DNA from: a bacterium | GTDB lineage: Bacteria; Krumholzibacteriota; Krumholzibacteriia; LZORAL124-64-63 | Assembly: GCA_024231905.1 (NCBI GenBank) | Contig: JAAEQC010000218.1 | Coordinates: 372,001 to 436,000 of the forward strand | Length of the DNA stretch: 64,000 nt | Direction: 5' to 3' | Shown here: positions 51,192 through 61,848 of the stretch, piece after piece | How positions within the stretch are numbered: the stretch's first letter is position 1 | Layout: every line of letters starts with the position of its first letter | The notes under the pieces: generated by a model | The model's input: the letters and a program-made list of their open reading frames with translations, nothing else | What the model was told of the DNA's origin: nothing | The model's database searches: none | Position numbers and translations under genes: made by a program

Positions 51192-53329
51192 CCGCCGGTT
51201 GGCCGGTTCTCCGGAGCGGCGCCGCGGCCGATCCATAGCTCGAGGGCCAGGAGCAGGGCGGCCAGGCCAAAGATCCACGGGGCCAGGGGGCGGCCGCCGA
51301 CGGCGCCCAGGAAGTCCGCCGCCAGGGTCGACGTCAAATCACCGGCGTAAGTCAGCCCCGCCGCGGCTAGTTCGGCGCCCCAAGGCGCGGGATCCTGCCG
51401 ATCCAGGCCGGACTCGGCCGGGTCCAGCCCGCAGGCGGCCAGCCCCACCGTGTCGGTGCCGGCCAGGAAGGTGGCGAAGCCCGGTGCAGTCGCCGGGCCG
51501 CCGGCCAGCAGTGGCGTGTCCCCGCGCCAGCTGAGAATCGCACCCCGGCGGGAACCCTCGGCCGGGCCGGCCACCATCAGGGCGGCCGGGTCGGCAAAGG
51601 TGGCCGCGAGCCGGGGATCCGTCGCCGCCGGCGCCAGGGGTTCCAGCGTCAACGGTTCACCCACGCGGACCTCCGCCACCGCCGCCAACAACCGCGGGCG
51701 GGCCAGCCAGGTGCCCAGGCGCCGCAACAGGGGCAGGATCATGGAACTGCCGGGCAGGTCCGAGGCATCGGGCTGGAGATGGGCCGTCAGCAGGGCCCAG
51801 CGGCCGCCGAAGCGGGTGCCCGCCTGGAGCACCGGGTCGTCGCCGGCGGCCATGGCCAGCAGGGTCGTGCCCTGCCCTTCGGCCACCTGGAACCAGCGGC
51901 GCCAGCCCACATCCTCGAGAGTGCGCAGGGCGTCGGCGGGCAGCCCGGCGAAGACCGGGTGGTCGCTGGCCGTCACCGCGGCGTGACGGTCCGTGTCCGA
52001 CGTTTCGAATTCGGCGCCGGGGGGCAACCCGAGCAGGGGCTGCCAGGTGTTGGCCAGATCCGCAGCCTGGGTGGGGTCGCCCACCAGGACGAAGAGAGCA
52101 CCGCCGGTCTCCAACTCGCTGCGCAAACCGGCCAGGGCCTGCCGCCCCGGCGTCCCCGGGTCCACCAGGATCGTCAGGGCCGCCGCATCCACCGCCGCAG
52201 TGGTCAGGCGATCTGCCGGCAATGTCCGCACCCGGAACAGGTCACCCTCGCCGTCAGGCGCCAGGGCCGCCGCCACCACGCGCCAGCCGCCGCGGCCCGT
52301 GGGGTCGGCCCCTGGACGGTCCGGACCGTGGGCCACCAGGACGGCGATCTCGTCGGGCACAGCGAGCACGAAGGGACGCTCGTCATCGGCCGGAAAGGCG
52401 TCGGAAGTCTTGCGGACCGAGCCCCGGTGGAGCCCCGGTCCCGGTACGGTGACGGCGAACTCCAGCGGTACGCTCCCGCCCGGCGGTCCCGCAGCCACTG
52501 CTTCGGCCACGGTCTCCCCGTCCAGGGTGAGGGCGAAGACCTCGCCGGCGCGATCGGTGACGGCCGTGGCCGCCACAGTGATGCGTTCACCCGCCAGCAG
52601 GACCCGGCCGGGCAGAGTGACCGTGCGGACACCACCGCCGGTGCCCTCGTCACCGACCCGCCGCACGAGCACGCGCACGGATCCGGCACCGGCCAGACGG
52701 CTCGCAGCCGCCGCCAGGTCCGCGGACCGGCTCGCCTGGAGATCCGAAATGACCACCACCTCCACCCGGGCCTGGGGAGCCGTCTCCACCTGGCGCGCCG
52801 CCACCCGCAGGGCCTCGGCCAGGTCGAAGACACCGTAGGCCTGCCGCACGGTCTCCAGGCCGTCCACAGCGCCGGCCCCCGCGGGCAGCCAGTCGTCGAA
52901 GAGGGGTGCGGCCCCGTCCCCGGCTGTGACGATCTGCACGGAAGCGCCGCTGGGCAGAGCGTCGATCATCCCGGCGCAGGCGGCCACGGCCGCGTCCAGG
53001 CGCGTACCGCCCTCCTGCTGGGTCGACATGCTGGCGCTGGTATCGATGATGCACAGCACGGCGCGTCCGCCGCCCCCGGCCAGGCCACCCCAGCGGGGCG
53101 CCGCCGCCGCCAGGGCGATAAGCAGCAGAGCGAGCATGCGCAGCAGGAGCAGCAGCCAACGTCTGAGGCCGAGGCTGCGCGAACGGTGGGCCCGCACTTC
53201 TGTCAGGAAGCGCAGATCGCTGAACTGCCGGCGCCTGACCCGGCGGCGGCTGAGAAAGTGGATGATCAGCGGCAGGGCCGCCGCCGCAGCGCCGAACAGG
53301 AGGGCCGGATTGCCGAAGGAGATGGGCAT
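51188..53329 (-). CDS. BatA-domain / von Willebrand A membrane protein
   Basis: A 713-residue protein: N-terminal BatA (aerotolerance) membrane module (PALLFGAAAAALPLIIHFLSRRRVRRRQFSDLRFL, then LLLLLRMLALLLIALAAAAP), VWA domain (about 90-230) with an intact metal site start DTSASMSTQ, Ig-like and class-I-amidotransferase-like regions, and a final membrane segment (WIFGLAALLLALELWIG). It belongs to the MoxR-associated module of FCB bacteria, thought to act in envelope stress or metal insertion; the role is unproven. ATG overlaps the DUF58 stop (TGATG). The nifU promoter begins in its stop codon. Confidence 0.92.
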   Translation of the reverse strand: MPISFGNPALLFGAAAAALPLIIHFLSRRRVRRRQFSDLRFLTEVRAHRSRSLGLRRWLLLLLRMLALLLIALAAAAPRWGGLAGGGGRAVLCIIDTSASMSTQQEGGTRLDAAVAACAGMIDALPSGASVQIVTAGDGAAPLFDDWLPAGAGAVDGLETVRQAYGVFDLAEALRVAARQVETAPQARVEVVVISDLQASRSADLAAAASRLAGAGSVRVLVRRVGDEGTGGGVRTVTLPGRVLLAGERITVAATAVTDRAGEVFALTLDGETVAEAVAAGPPGGSVPLEFAVTVPGPGLHRGSVRKTSDAFPADDERPFVLAVPDEIAVLVAHGPDRPGADPTGRGGWRVVAAALAPDGEGDLFRVRTLPADRLTTAAVDAAALTILVDPGTPGRQALAGLRSELETGGALFVLVGDPTQAADLANTWQPLLGLPPGAEFETSDTDRHAAVTASDHPVFAGLPADALRTLEDVGWRRWFQVAEGQGTTLLAMAAGDDPVLQAGTRFGGRWALLTAHLQPDASDLPGSSMILPLLRRLGTWLARPRLLAAVAEVRVGEPLTLEPLAPAATDPRLAATFADPAALMVAGPAEGSRRGAILSWRGDTPLLAGGPATAPGFATFLAGTDTVGLAACGLDPAESGLDRQDPAPWGAELAAAGLTYAGDLTSTLAADFLGAVGGRPLAPWIFGLAALLLALELWIGRGAAPENRPTGG

Positions 53330-54221
53330 CAGTACAACCGGCGCCGCTTGCGCAGGTAGGCGCCCAGTCCCCGGTCGAAGGGCGTGTCGGTGGTGATCTC
53401 CACCAGGTCGATGAGCCGCTTACGGCACTCGTGCTGCAACTCGTGGCGCCATTCGACGCTGCGACGGCGGTAGTCGTCCCCCAGGTGGGCCGGTTCGAGC
53501 CGCACGCGGCGGCCGGGTTCCTCCAGGTCCTCGAATTCCACTTCGCCGTCGTAGTCCAGATCCACCTCGCGCGGATCCAGGAGGTGGAAGACCACGACCT
53601 CGTGTCCGCGGTGACGGAAATGCTTCAGACCCGACAGCACCGACTCCGGTTCGTCCATGAGGTCGCTCAACAGCAGCACCAGGCCGCGGCGCTGGGCCGA
53701 CTCGGCCACCCGGTGGAGCACGTCGCCCAGCCGGGTCTCCGTGCCTGCGGGCAGGTCCTGCAGCACCTTCAGCACCTGGAAGAGGTGGCGCCGCATGGAG
53801 CGGACCGGCACCCGTTCGAGGGGCTTGTCGGCAAAGGTCGTCAGGCCCACTGCGTCGTTCTGGTGGAGCAGCAGGTAGGTCAGGGCCGCCGCCAGGTAGG
53901 CGGCGTACTGCTTCTTCGAGGGACGGGACGGGTCGCCGCTGAAATCCATGCTGGCCGAGCAGTCCAGAAGCAGGTGGGCCCGGAGATTCGTCTCCTCGGT
54001 GAAGACCTTCTGGTAGTGGCGGTCGGTCTTGGCGTAGACGCGCCAGTCCAGGTTGACCGTGGGTTCGCCGGGGATGTACTGGCGGTACTCGGCGAACTCG
54101 GCGCTGAAGCCGTGGTAGGGACTGCGGTGCAGGCCGGCCAGGAAGCCCTCGACCACCAGGCGCGCCACCAGGTCGAGGCGGCCCAGGCGGCCAACGGTTT
54201 CGGGCGTGAGCAGAGTCTCGC

Positions 54222-54225
<4 letters not shown>
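53329..54225 (-). CDS. DUF58 domain protein (VWA-like, MoxR-associated)
   Basis: A 298-residue cytosolic protein with the DUF58 pattern: LVARLVVEGFLAGLHRSPYHGFSAEFAEYRQYIPGEP, LDWRVYAKTDRHYQKVFTEETNL, then a VWA-like fold with LLLDCSASMDF (MIDAS start) and VLLLSDLMDEPESVL. Such proteins pair with MoxR ATPases, probably as client adaptors. The ATG overlaps the moxR stop (ATGA). Complete, with no signal peptide. Confidence 0.94.
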
Positions 54226-55205
<980 letters not shown>

Positions 55206-55385
55206 GGGATTTCCTTTCCGAGGGGATCCAGGCACTCACGGCACGATAGGCCCGCACCGGCCGCGCGTCCACACCTACGCCACGGGTCTCTCCAGGTTCC
55301 GCGCTGGCGAAAAGCCGCCTGTGTGTTAACGTGCGGGCGCCCCCGCCACCTGAATCACCCCGGCGTCTGCCGGGCCGGAGGGACC

Positions 55386-56654
55386 GTGCAGAAGAAGCTC
55401 TACCGCACCTTGTCCGCAGTGCTGGACACCATCGACGATTCCGAGGGCCAGGAACAGACGCTGTTGGACGTCCTGCACGCCCTGGTCGAGGGCCCGGACA
55501 TCGCCGACTTCGGCGTGACCAGCGGCCGTCTCTTCCGCGAACGCAAGCGGGACTACGTGCTCATCGAGAGCCTGGGCGAAGACGGTCCCGAGCTGGCGGG
55601 CCAGACCATCAGCAAGGACTACCAGATCGTCAAGGACATCGAGCGGCACCGGCTGTGGATCATTTCCCCCGATTCGCCGGGCTTCGACCCGGAACTGGAG
55701 AGCCAGTTCAGCCCCACGGACTCGGCGGCCATCAACTTCGGCCACGAACCCCGTTACATCCTCAGCCTGGGCATCGACCACCGGGGCGAGGAGGACGACG
55801 TCATGGTGCTCCTGGGTACCATCCGCGCGGCGGTGGGGCTCAAGCTGCGGGAGGAGGCCCTGGCCGGTCAGATGCGCCGGGCCCGCACCATCCAGCACTC
55901 CCTGCTGCCGCGGCGGCTGCCCAAGCTCGAGGGGTTCGACCTGGCCGCCGCCAGCGTCCCGGCCGACGAGGTGGGCGGCGACGTGTATGACCTCCAGATG
56001 GTGGAAGACGGCGTCATGGGCGTGCTCATGGCCGACGCCAGCGGCCACGGCCTGCCGGCGGCCCTCCAGGCCCGTGACGTGATCATCGGCATGCGCATGG
56101 GCCAGGCCGAGCACCAGAAGATCTCGACCACGGTGACCCGACTGAACCGGGTCATCCACCGCAGCAGCCTGGCCAGCCGCTTCATCTCCCTGTTCTACGC
56201 GGAACTCGAAGCCACCGGCAACATGGCCTACGTCAACGGCGGTCACTGCCCGCCCCTGCTGCTGACCCCCACGGACGACGTCTTCGAGTTGAAGACCTGC
56301 GGACCGGTCCTCGGCCCGCTGCCGGACGCCGAGTACCGCCGCGGCTATCTCACCCTGCGCCCGGGCGAGGTGCTCGTCATCTTCACCGACGGGGTGACCG
56401 AGCGCCTGGGCCCGGCGGCCACCGACGACGACCCGGACGAATTCGGACGCGACGGCCTGGTGGACACCGTGCGCCGGCACGCGGACCGGCCGGCGGCGGA
56501 GATCGCCAGGGTGATCATGGAGGAAGTGCGCGCCCACGGCGACGGCGCCCCCCTGGACGACGACGTATCGGTCATGGTGATCAAGCGGGTGGTTTCCGGG
56601 GACTATCCCCCGGCGGACGACTTGACGCGGCTGGCGCCCGAGTCCAGGCGGTAG
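55386..56654 (+). CDS. PP2C (SpoIIE/RsbU-type) serine phosphatase
   Basis: A 422-residue regulator. The first 170 residues (LYRTLSAVLDTIDDSEGQEQTLL..., ILSLGIDHRGEEDDVMVLLGT) resemble a GAF sensor domain and lead by a short helix into the SpoIIE domain (about 190-410) with AASVPADEVGGDVYDLQMV, VLMADASGHGLPAALQA, YVNGGHCPPLLL, FTDGVTER and LDDDVSVMVI, so the metal-binding Asp residues are kept. It probably dephosphorylates an anti-sigma-factor antagonist; no partner is nearby. GTG start after GGAGGGACC. Its last 52 bases overlap the convergent GT-C gene. Confidence 0.9.
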   Translation: MQKKLYRTLSAVLDTIDDSEGQEQTLLDVLHALVEGPDIADFGVTSGRLFRERKRDYVLIESLGEDGPELAGQTISKDYQIVKDIERHRLWIISPDSPGFDPELESQFSPTDSAAINFGHEPRYILSLGIDHRGEEDDVMVLLGTIRAAVGLKLREEALAGQMRRARTIQHSLLPRRLPKLEGFDLAAASVPADEVGGDVYDLQMVEDGVMGVLMADASGHGLPAALQARDVIIGMRMGQAEHQKISTTVTRLNRVIHRSSLASRFISLFYAELEATGNMAYVNGGHCPPLLLTPTDDVFELKTCGPVLGPLPDAEYRRGYLTLRPGEVLVIFTDGVTERLGPAATDDDPDEFGRDGLVDTVRRHADRPAAEIARVIMEEVRAHGDGAPLDDDVSVMVIKRVVSGDYPPADDLTRLAPESRR

Positions 56655-58306
56655 AGGGCCACGGTCCAGGGCTGGGGTTCGCGCAGGCCGACGCCGTGCA
56701 TGACGCAGGTTTCCAGCAGGACGAAATGGACGCCGCCCACGGTGCGATCCGCCCAGCGCGGGCCATCGAGACTGCGATCCACGCAGTAGCGGGGCGCCGG
56801 TCCCCCAGCCCCACGCACCCATACCCCGCTTTCGACCATCTCGGTGAAGCCCAGGCCGAGGCCCAGTTCCAGGACGCCAGGACTGATCAGGCCCATGAGG
56901 TCGAGGATGCGGCGTTCGCTGGACCAGCCCAGGGCGCCGATGTCCAGGGCGGCCACGGTGGCGTCGGGCTCCGCGTTCTCCCGCAGCCAGTCGCCCATGT
57001 CCAGGTAGCAGTCCTCCAGGCCGGCCCTCAGGTCCCGAGCATGAGGCACGATCCGGCTGCCCAGGAGCCAGGAGTTGAGCAGAACCGTCAGCACCAGGCC
57101 GGCCACCAGGACGCGGCGCACGGGCCCGAAGGCTCCGGACCGCGCTCCCGGCCCCAGGCAGAGCCACTCCGCGACGACCATCAGCGCCAGCAGGATCACC
57201 GGTAACAGGGGCGCCAGGTACCGGGAGATGATCCACACCTGTTTGAGGGCATAACCGCCCAGCAAGGCCACGGTCCAGGTGGCCGTGATCCCCACCAGGG
57301 CCACCGGTCCCCATACGGACCAGGGTCCGGCGCCATGGGCTTCAGGCTCCTCTTCTTTCTCGGCGTAGTCCATGGGCCAGCGGCCCACCGGCATGGTCGC
57401 CGCTTCGTCCCGGGCGTTGCGGAACAGGACCACCAGGATCACCGCCACGGCGGCCAGGTAGAGGAAGCCCTGGGTGGCTGCCAGTTGCTGGAGCGAGCGT
57501 CCCAGGTTGGCCAGCAGGGACAGGGGATCCAGGGACAGGGTCGCGCTCTTGGCAGCCGCCGTCTCGGGCAGGAAGCGGCCGAAGCTCAGGCGAGCGTAGA
57601 CGAACCAGGGGCCCGTCACCACCAACCAACCGCAGGCCGCCGCCAGCAGCGGCGCGTGGGGCCGGGCCCGCCAGCGGCCGCTCGGGCCCTCTGCGCCACC
57701 GGCCCTGAAGTACTCGAACCACAGCAGCCATGGCAGGGCCAGGGGGGCGACCAGGAGCATCTCCGGGCGCACCAGGCCCACCATGCCCGCCGCGACGCCC
57801 CAAGCCAGGTAGCGGGCCCACAGAGGCCTTTGTTTCAGTCCCCAGGCCAGGTCGCGACCCGAAACGAGGGGCCACAACAGCAACAGCGTCAGTAACGTGG
57901 CCAAAGGCGTTTCCATGCCCGAAAAGGTCCAGCGCAGGAACCAGGCGTCGACGGCGATCAGGAGCAGTGCCGCCGTCTTCCACAGGGACGGGAAGGTGAG
58001 CCGTTCGATGATGGCGTCGGCCAGCAGCAGCACCCCCGTGCCGGCCAGGGCGCCGGCCACCCAGGCGGCCGTCAGGGGCGCCAGCCCGAGCTTGAGAAAG
58101 AAGGCCAGGACGAAGATCCACAGGGGACTCGTGGCCCCGTAGGTGGCTTCGCCCGGATTGAAGGAGAATTCGCCGCGGTCCAGGAGATTCCCTGCGTAGC
58201 GCAGGTGGATGAAGGTGTCGTCGGTGGTGTAGTCACGCAGGAACCACCCCGCCGTGGCCAGGACGGCCAAGGCGAGGAGGATCCGGAGCGTGCGGGCGCG
58301 ACTCAC
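56603..58306 (-). CDS. GT-C type membrane glycosyltransferase
   Basis: A 567-residue polytopic protein with about ten membrane segments. The first extracytoplasmic loop has the family pattern TTDDTFIHLRYAGNLLDRGEF and FNPGEATYGATSPLWI, with the Asp-Asp pair expected for polyprenyl-phosphate-sugar-dependent GT-C enzymes (AftB-like). A soluble C-terminal domain (about 440-567) holds ATVAALDIGALGWSSERRILDLMGLISP. Acceptor unknown. The GTG start is 10 bases after the pfp stop. Its 3' end overlaps the PP2C gene in antisense. Confidence 0.88.
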   Translation of the reverse strand: MSRARTLRILLALAVLATAGWFLRDYTTDDTFIHLRYAGNLLDRGEFSFNPGEATYGATSPLWIFVLAFFLKLGLAPLTAAWVAGALAGTGVLLLADAIIERLTFPSLWKTAALLLIAVDAWFLRWTFSGMETPLATLLTLLLLWPLVSGRDLAWGLKQRPLWARYLAWGVAAGMVGLVRPEMLLVAPLALPWLLWFEYFRAGGAEGPSGRWRARPHAPLLAAACGWLVVTGPWFVYARLSFGRFLPETAAAKSATLSLDPLSLLANLGRSLQQLAATQGFLYLAAVAVILVVLFRNARDEAATMPVGRWPMDYAEKEEEPEAHGAGPWSVWGPVALVGITATWTVALLGGYALKQVWIISRYLAPLLPVILLALMVVAEWLCLGPGARSGAFGPVRRVLVAGLVLTVLLNSWLLGSRIVPHARDLRAGLEDCYLDMGDWLRENAEPDATVAALDIGALGWSSERRILDLMGLISPGVLELGLGLGFTEMVESGVWVRGAGGPAPRYCVDRSLDGPRWADRTVGGVHFVLLETCVMHGVGLREPQPWTVALYRLDSGASRVKSSAGG

Positions 58307-58316
58307 CAGGGGCGGC

Positions 58317-59480
58317 CTAGGTGAGGAACATGGGCAGGGACTGGACCCGCCGGATATGCGGCCGCAGGGCGTCCGCGTCGTAGTAGCGGTCCACGTCCAC
58401 CCGCTTGATGCCTTCGACGATCGAGTTCAGGCCGACGGTGGTGTACTTGCCGTCCTGCAGGGCGGTCATGAGGCCGCTGGCGCCGTCGATGAGCAGGTCC
58501 ATGGCCAGGTTGCCGAAGTTCATGGCCACCATGCGGTCCAGGGCGTCCGGCGGCCCGCAGCGCATCATATAGCCCAACTGCTGGTAGGTCACGTTGCGAC
58601 CCGTGAGGTCCTTGATCCGCTTGGCGGTGTACTGGCCGATGCCGCCCAGCTTCTTGTGGCCGTAGGCGTCCTCCTCGCCGGTCTCGACGATGTCGCCGCC
58701 GACGACCGTGGCACCCTCGCTGATGGTCAGGATGGCGTAGTTGGACGGGTTCTGGGACTGGTCGTGGGCGATGAGGTCGGCCAGCTTCTCCATGTCGAAG
58801 GGCACCTCGGAGATGAGCGCCCGGTCCACCTGGGCCAGGTAGGAGGCGATGAGCGAGGTCTCGCCGCTGTTGCGGCCGAAGAGTTCCACGACGCCAATGC
58901 GTTCGTGACTGCCGATAGGCGTCCGCAGATCGCTGATCATCTGGACCGAGCGGGTGATGGCCGTACCGAAGCCGATGCAGTAATCGGTCCCGAAGACGTC
59001 GTTGTCCATGGTCTTGGGGATGGCAACCTGGGGGTAGCCGGCCTGGTTCAGGCGCGCGGCGTAGCTGAGAGTGTCGTCACCGCCGATGGGGATCAGAGCG
59101 TCGATCTCCATGGATTCGAGGTTCGCCACCACCGTGTCGGTGATGTCCGCAGGATACTTGATCCCGTCCTTCTTCAGGTGCTCGGGCATGTCCTGTTCAC
59201 GCACCTTGGCCGGGTTGGTGCGGGAGGTGTGGAGCACGGTGCCGCCGGTGCGGTCGATGGTGCGTACGGTGTTCCAGTCCAGGGGCAGGACGTATTGGGA
59301 GTTGCCTTCGATCCCGTTCTCGGGACGGTAGTTGGACAGGCCGCCCCAGCCGTTGCGGAAACCGATGACCTCGATTCCCTCCTTCTGCGCCCGGTAGACC
59401 ACCTGCTTGATGGCCGAATTGAGCCCGGGGACGTCACCGCCACCGGTGAGGATGGCGATGCGCTTGATACGCCGCTTCAT
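58317..59480 (-). CDS. pfp: Phosphofructokinase, PPi-dependent type
   Basis: A 387-residue glycolytic enzyme phosphorylating fructose 6-phosphate. The family motifs are present ([55 protein letters not shown]). The two diagnostic residues point to pyrophosphate as donor: Asp136 in IGGDDT (Gly in ATP enzymes) and Lys156 in PKTMDND (Gly in ATP enzymes). PPi-PFKs are reversible and save ATP. ATG with GGGAG upstream and a fair sigma70-type promoter 50-75 bases away. The GT-C gene follows 10 bases later. Confidence 0.93.
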   Translation of the reverse strand: MKRRIKRIAILTGGGDVPGLNSAIKQVVYRAQKEGIEVIGFRNGWGGLSNYRPENGIEGNSQYVLPLDWNTVRTIDRTGGTVLHTSRTNPAKVREQDMPEHLKKDGIKYPADITDTVVANLESMEIDALIPIGGDDTLSYAARLNQAGYPQVAIPKTMDNDVFGTDYCIGFGTAITRSVQMISDLRTPIGSHERIGVVELFGRNSGETSLIASYLAQVDRALISEVPFDMEKLADLIAHDQSQNPSNYAILTISEGATVVGGDIVETGEEDAYGHKKLGGIGQYTAKRIKDLTGRNVTYQQLGYMMRCGPPDALDRMVAMNFGNLAMDLLIDGASGLMTALQDGKYTTVGLNSIVEGIKRVDVDRYYDADALRPHIRRVQSLPMFLT

Positions 59481-59527
59481 GACGACCGCTCCCTTTTGCT
59501 GGTTCCTGTTATCAATTGCACAAGCGG

Positions 59528-59556
59528 AATCTAACCCGCCCCCGACGGAGAGGCAA
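59528..59556 (-). promoter_or_regulatory. Candidate sigma70-type promoter of pfp
   Basis: On the minus strand TTGCCT, 17 bases and TAGATT (four of six), placed about 50-75 bases before the pfp ATG. A weak hairpin following the add stop (GACCC-GAGG-GGGTC) abuts it. Confidence 0.45.
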
Positions 59557-59572
59557 GACCCCCTCGGGTCCG

Positions 59573-60607
59573 CTAGGACTTTTCCTTGCCGTCACAACCG
59601 CAACCAGCGGCCAGGAAGGTGCCGCGGCAGGACATGCGGGCCAGCTCGGTGACATCGCTCTCCGAGAAGCCGAAGGTGTCCATGGCCAGTTCGTATTCCC
59701 GGGTCAGGGTCGTGTTGCTGACCGTGGGGTTGTCGGTGCAGAGGGCCACCTTCACCCCCGCCTCCAGGAAACGCGGCAGGGGGTGGTCCTTCAGGTCGAC
59801 CACGGCGCCGGTCTGGATGTTGGAGCTGAGGCATACCTCCAGGTAGGTCTCGTCCCGGGCCAGCCGCTTGATCAGTTCGGGATCCTGGCCGGCGCTGGTG
59901 CCGTGGCCGATGCGGTCGGGGCCCAGGTTCTCGATGGCCTCCCAGATGCGTTCGGGGCCCTCGCTTTCCCCGGCGTGGGCCGTCTTTTTCAGCCCCATGC
60001 GGCCGGCCAAGTCGTAGGCCTCGCCGAAGAGGATGGGCGGGAAGGGCGCCTCGGGTCCGGCGATGTCGAAGCCGATGACCCCCACGTTGTCGTGGAACTC
60101 CTCCTTCTCACCGATGACCTCACGCAGAAGGATCTTGGCCATGTTGCCGCCGTGACTGCGCATGGCGATGACCACGATGCCCGCCTGGAAGTCCGGGTGG
60201 GTGTCGACGAACTTGCTCAGGCCCTTGCGCGTGGCGTGGATCGTCTGGCGGGTGGTCAAGCCGGCCCGGCGGTGGATGAGGGGGTTGGTGCGCAGTTCCA
60301 GCAGGCGGATACCGTCGGCGTAGGCGTCCTCGGCCAGCTCGTAGGCCACCCGTTTGATGGTGTCGTAGAACTGGGTGTACTGCAGGGGAACGTGGAACTT
60401 GTCCAGGTAGTCGAGCAGGGACTTGTCCACGCTGTCGTCCCACTCCAGGTAGTGGCGGAACTGCTCGTAGTCCAGTCCCGGTACTGCACTGTAGTATTTC
60501 TCGGACATTTCCCAGAGGGTTTCCGGGCGCACCGAACCGTCGAAGTGACGGTGCAGATCCGCCAGGGGCAGGCGGCGGATGAAGTCGCGTCTTTCTTTGG
60601 GCGTCAT
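59573..60607 (-). CDS. add: Adenosine deaminase family enzyme
   Basis: A 344-residue TIM-barrel aminohydrolase that deaminates adenosine or a related base. The metal and catalytic motifs are [10 protein letters not shown] (HxH), TAHAGESEG (His, Glu), IGHGTSAG, the substrate loop SSNIQTG and [11 protein letters not shown] (metal Asp). It ends in a cysteine-containing tail, [18 protein letters not shown], which is unusual for the family. Start is ATG after a strong AAGGAGGAAAAACAC. It is divergent from nadE and reads toward pfp. Confidence 0.94.
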   Translation of the reverse strand: MTPKERRDFIRRLPLADLHRHFDGSVRPETLWEMSEKYYSAVPGLDYEQFRHYLEWDDSVDKSLLDYLDKFHVPLQYTQFYDTIKRVAYELAEDAYADGIRLLELRTNPLIHRRAGLTTRQTIHATRKGLSKFVDTHPDFQAGIVVIAMRSHGGNMAKILLREVIGEKEEFHDNVGVIGFDIAGPEAPFPPILFGEAYDLAGRMGLKKTAHAGESEGPERIWEAIENLGPDRIGHGTSAGQDPELIKRLARDETYLEVCLSSNIQTGAVVDLKDHPLPRFLEAGVKVALCTDNPTVSNTTLTREYELAMDTFGFSESDVTELARMSCRGTFLAAGCGCDGKEKS

Positions 60608-60635
60608 GTGTTTTTCCTCCTTATAAATTCGCGAC

Positions 60636-60664
60636 AGAATAGGCATCGGGGCCCGGAATGTCCA
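60636..60664 (-). promoter_or_regulatory. Candidate sigma70-type promoter of add
   Basis: TGGACA (five of six), a 17-base spacer and TATTCT (four of six) on the minus strand, with a predicted leader of about 25 bases that carries AAGGAGG. The clearest standard promoter in the window. Confidence 0.55.
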
Positions 60665-60787
60665 GCCGGGGCGCCCTCGAGGTGGACGCCCGGGAAGAAT
60701 GGCGATACCCTGTGGCCCCGAAACCTGGGGGAATCCAACCCACGACCGGAACTCGACGTACCACCATGGCCCGGAAGGAGACGCGGG

Positions 60788-61771
60788 ATGTTCGACCGCA
60801 ACGTGCTGGAGATGGACCTGGAACAGGCGGCCGACGGGATCTGTGCGGGACTGCGCACGACCGTGGCCAAGCGCCTCATGCGCCGTGGAGCCGTGGTCGC
60901 CATCAGCGGCGGCATCGACAGCAGCTGCTCCGCCGGACTGGCCGTGCGGGCCTTCGGTCCCAAAAAGGTCTTCGGGCTGCTCCTGCCCGAGCGCGACTCC
61001 TCGGGCACCAGCGTGAAGCTGGGCAAGCAGTTGGCCGAGCACCTGGGCATCGAGTACGCAGTGGAGGACATCGAACCCACCCTGCGGGCCATCGGCTGCT
61101 ACAAGCGCTACGACGACGCCGTGCGACGGGTGGTCCCCGAGTTCGGCGAGGGTTGGAAGAGCAAGATCGTCCTGCCGGGCGACCTCATGGACAGCGACCG
61201 GGTGAACGTGTACCGGGTCGTGGTCGAGGATCCCGACGGCGAGCAGCGCAGCGAGCGCCTCCCCCTGCAGGCCTATCTGGAGATCGTGGCCGCCACCAAC
61301 TTCAAGCAGCGCATCCGCAAGACCCTGGAGTACTACCACGCCGACCGCCTGAACTACGCGGTCATCGGCACGCCCAACCGGCTGGAATACGACCAGGGCT
61401 TCTTCGTGAAGAACGGCGACGGCGCGGCGGACGTGAAGCCCATCGCCCACCTGTACAAGACGCAGGTGTACGCCATGGCACGCCACCTGGGCCTGCCCGA
61501 CGCGATCTGCGATTCCACCCCCACCACCGACACCTACAGCCTCGAGCAGGGCCAGGACGAATTCTACTTCGTGCTGCCCCACGCGGAAATGGACCTCCTG
61601 CTGTGGGCCAAGAACCACGGCGTGCCGGCGACGGAGGCGGCCGGGGTCATGGCGCTGACCGAGGACCAGGTGGAGCGGGTGTACCACGACATCGACCGCA
61701 AACGGGCCACGACCCTGCCCCTGCACTTGACGGGACTGCTCGTGGGCGAGGTGCCGGAAATTCAGAAGTGA
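60788..61771 (+). CDS. nadE: NAD+ synthase (ammonia-dependent type)
   Basis: A 327-residue N-type ATP-pyrophosphatase. The P-loop is VAISGGIDSSCSAG; further NadE-like motifs are KVFGLLLPERDSSG, VIGTPNRLEYDQGFFVKNGDGAADVKPIAHLYKTQVYAMARHLG (in parts), DSTPTTDTYSLEQGQDE. No glutaminase domain is attached, so ammonia must come from elsewhere. It is somewhat longer than classic NadE, with an insert around VVVEDPDGEQRSERLPLQAY. ATG follows AAGGAGACGCGGG. The Rrf2 gene starts 77 bases downstream. Confidence 0.93.
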   Translation: MFDRNVLEMDLEQAADGICAGLRTTVAKRLMRRGAVVAISGGIDSSCSAGLAVRAFGPKKVFGLLLPERDSSGTSVKLGKQLAEHLGIEYAVEDIEPTLRAIGCYKRYDDAVRRVVPEFGEGWKSKIVLPGDLMDSDRVNVYRVVVEDPDGEQRSERLPLQAYLEIVAATNFKQRIRKTLEYYHADRLNYAVIGTPNRLEYDQGFFVKNGDGAADVKPIAHLYKTQVYAMARHLGLPDAICDSTPTTDTYSLEQGQDEFYFVLPHAEMDLLLWAKNHGVPATEAAGVMALTEDQVERVYHDIDRKRATTLPLHLTGLLVGEVPEIQK

Positions 61772-61772
61772 T

Positions 61773-61825
61773 TTGCACCTGGTTTCGCGCGGTAGTATCG
61801 TAGGCCTAGATTCATCAGCCCTAGG
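61773..61825 (+). promoter_or_regulatory. Candidate promoter and operator of the Rrf2 gene
   Basis: TTGCAC, 17 bases and TATCGT (61773-61801) form a plausible promoter. Immediately downstream CCTAG (61805) and CTAGG (61825 end) form an inverted repeat with 11 bases between, spanning the expected start of transcription, a likely place for autoregulation. Seen by eye. Confidence 0.4.
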
Positions 61826-61848
61826 AAACATGGCTGCGAGGTACCGAA

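Noticed and set aside
59516..60787. Plus-strand extension of nadE across the adenosine deaminase gene
   Set aside because: It is an antisense shadow of add; AAGGAG before the ATG at 60788 decides the start.
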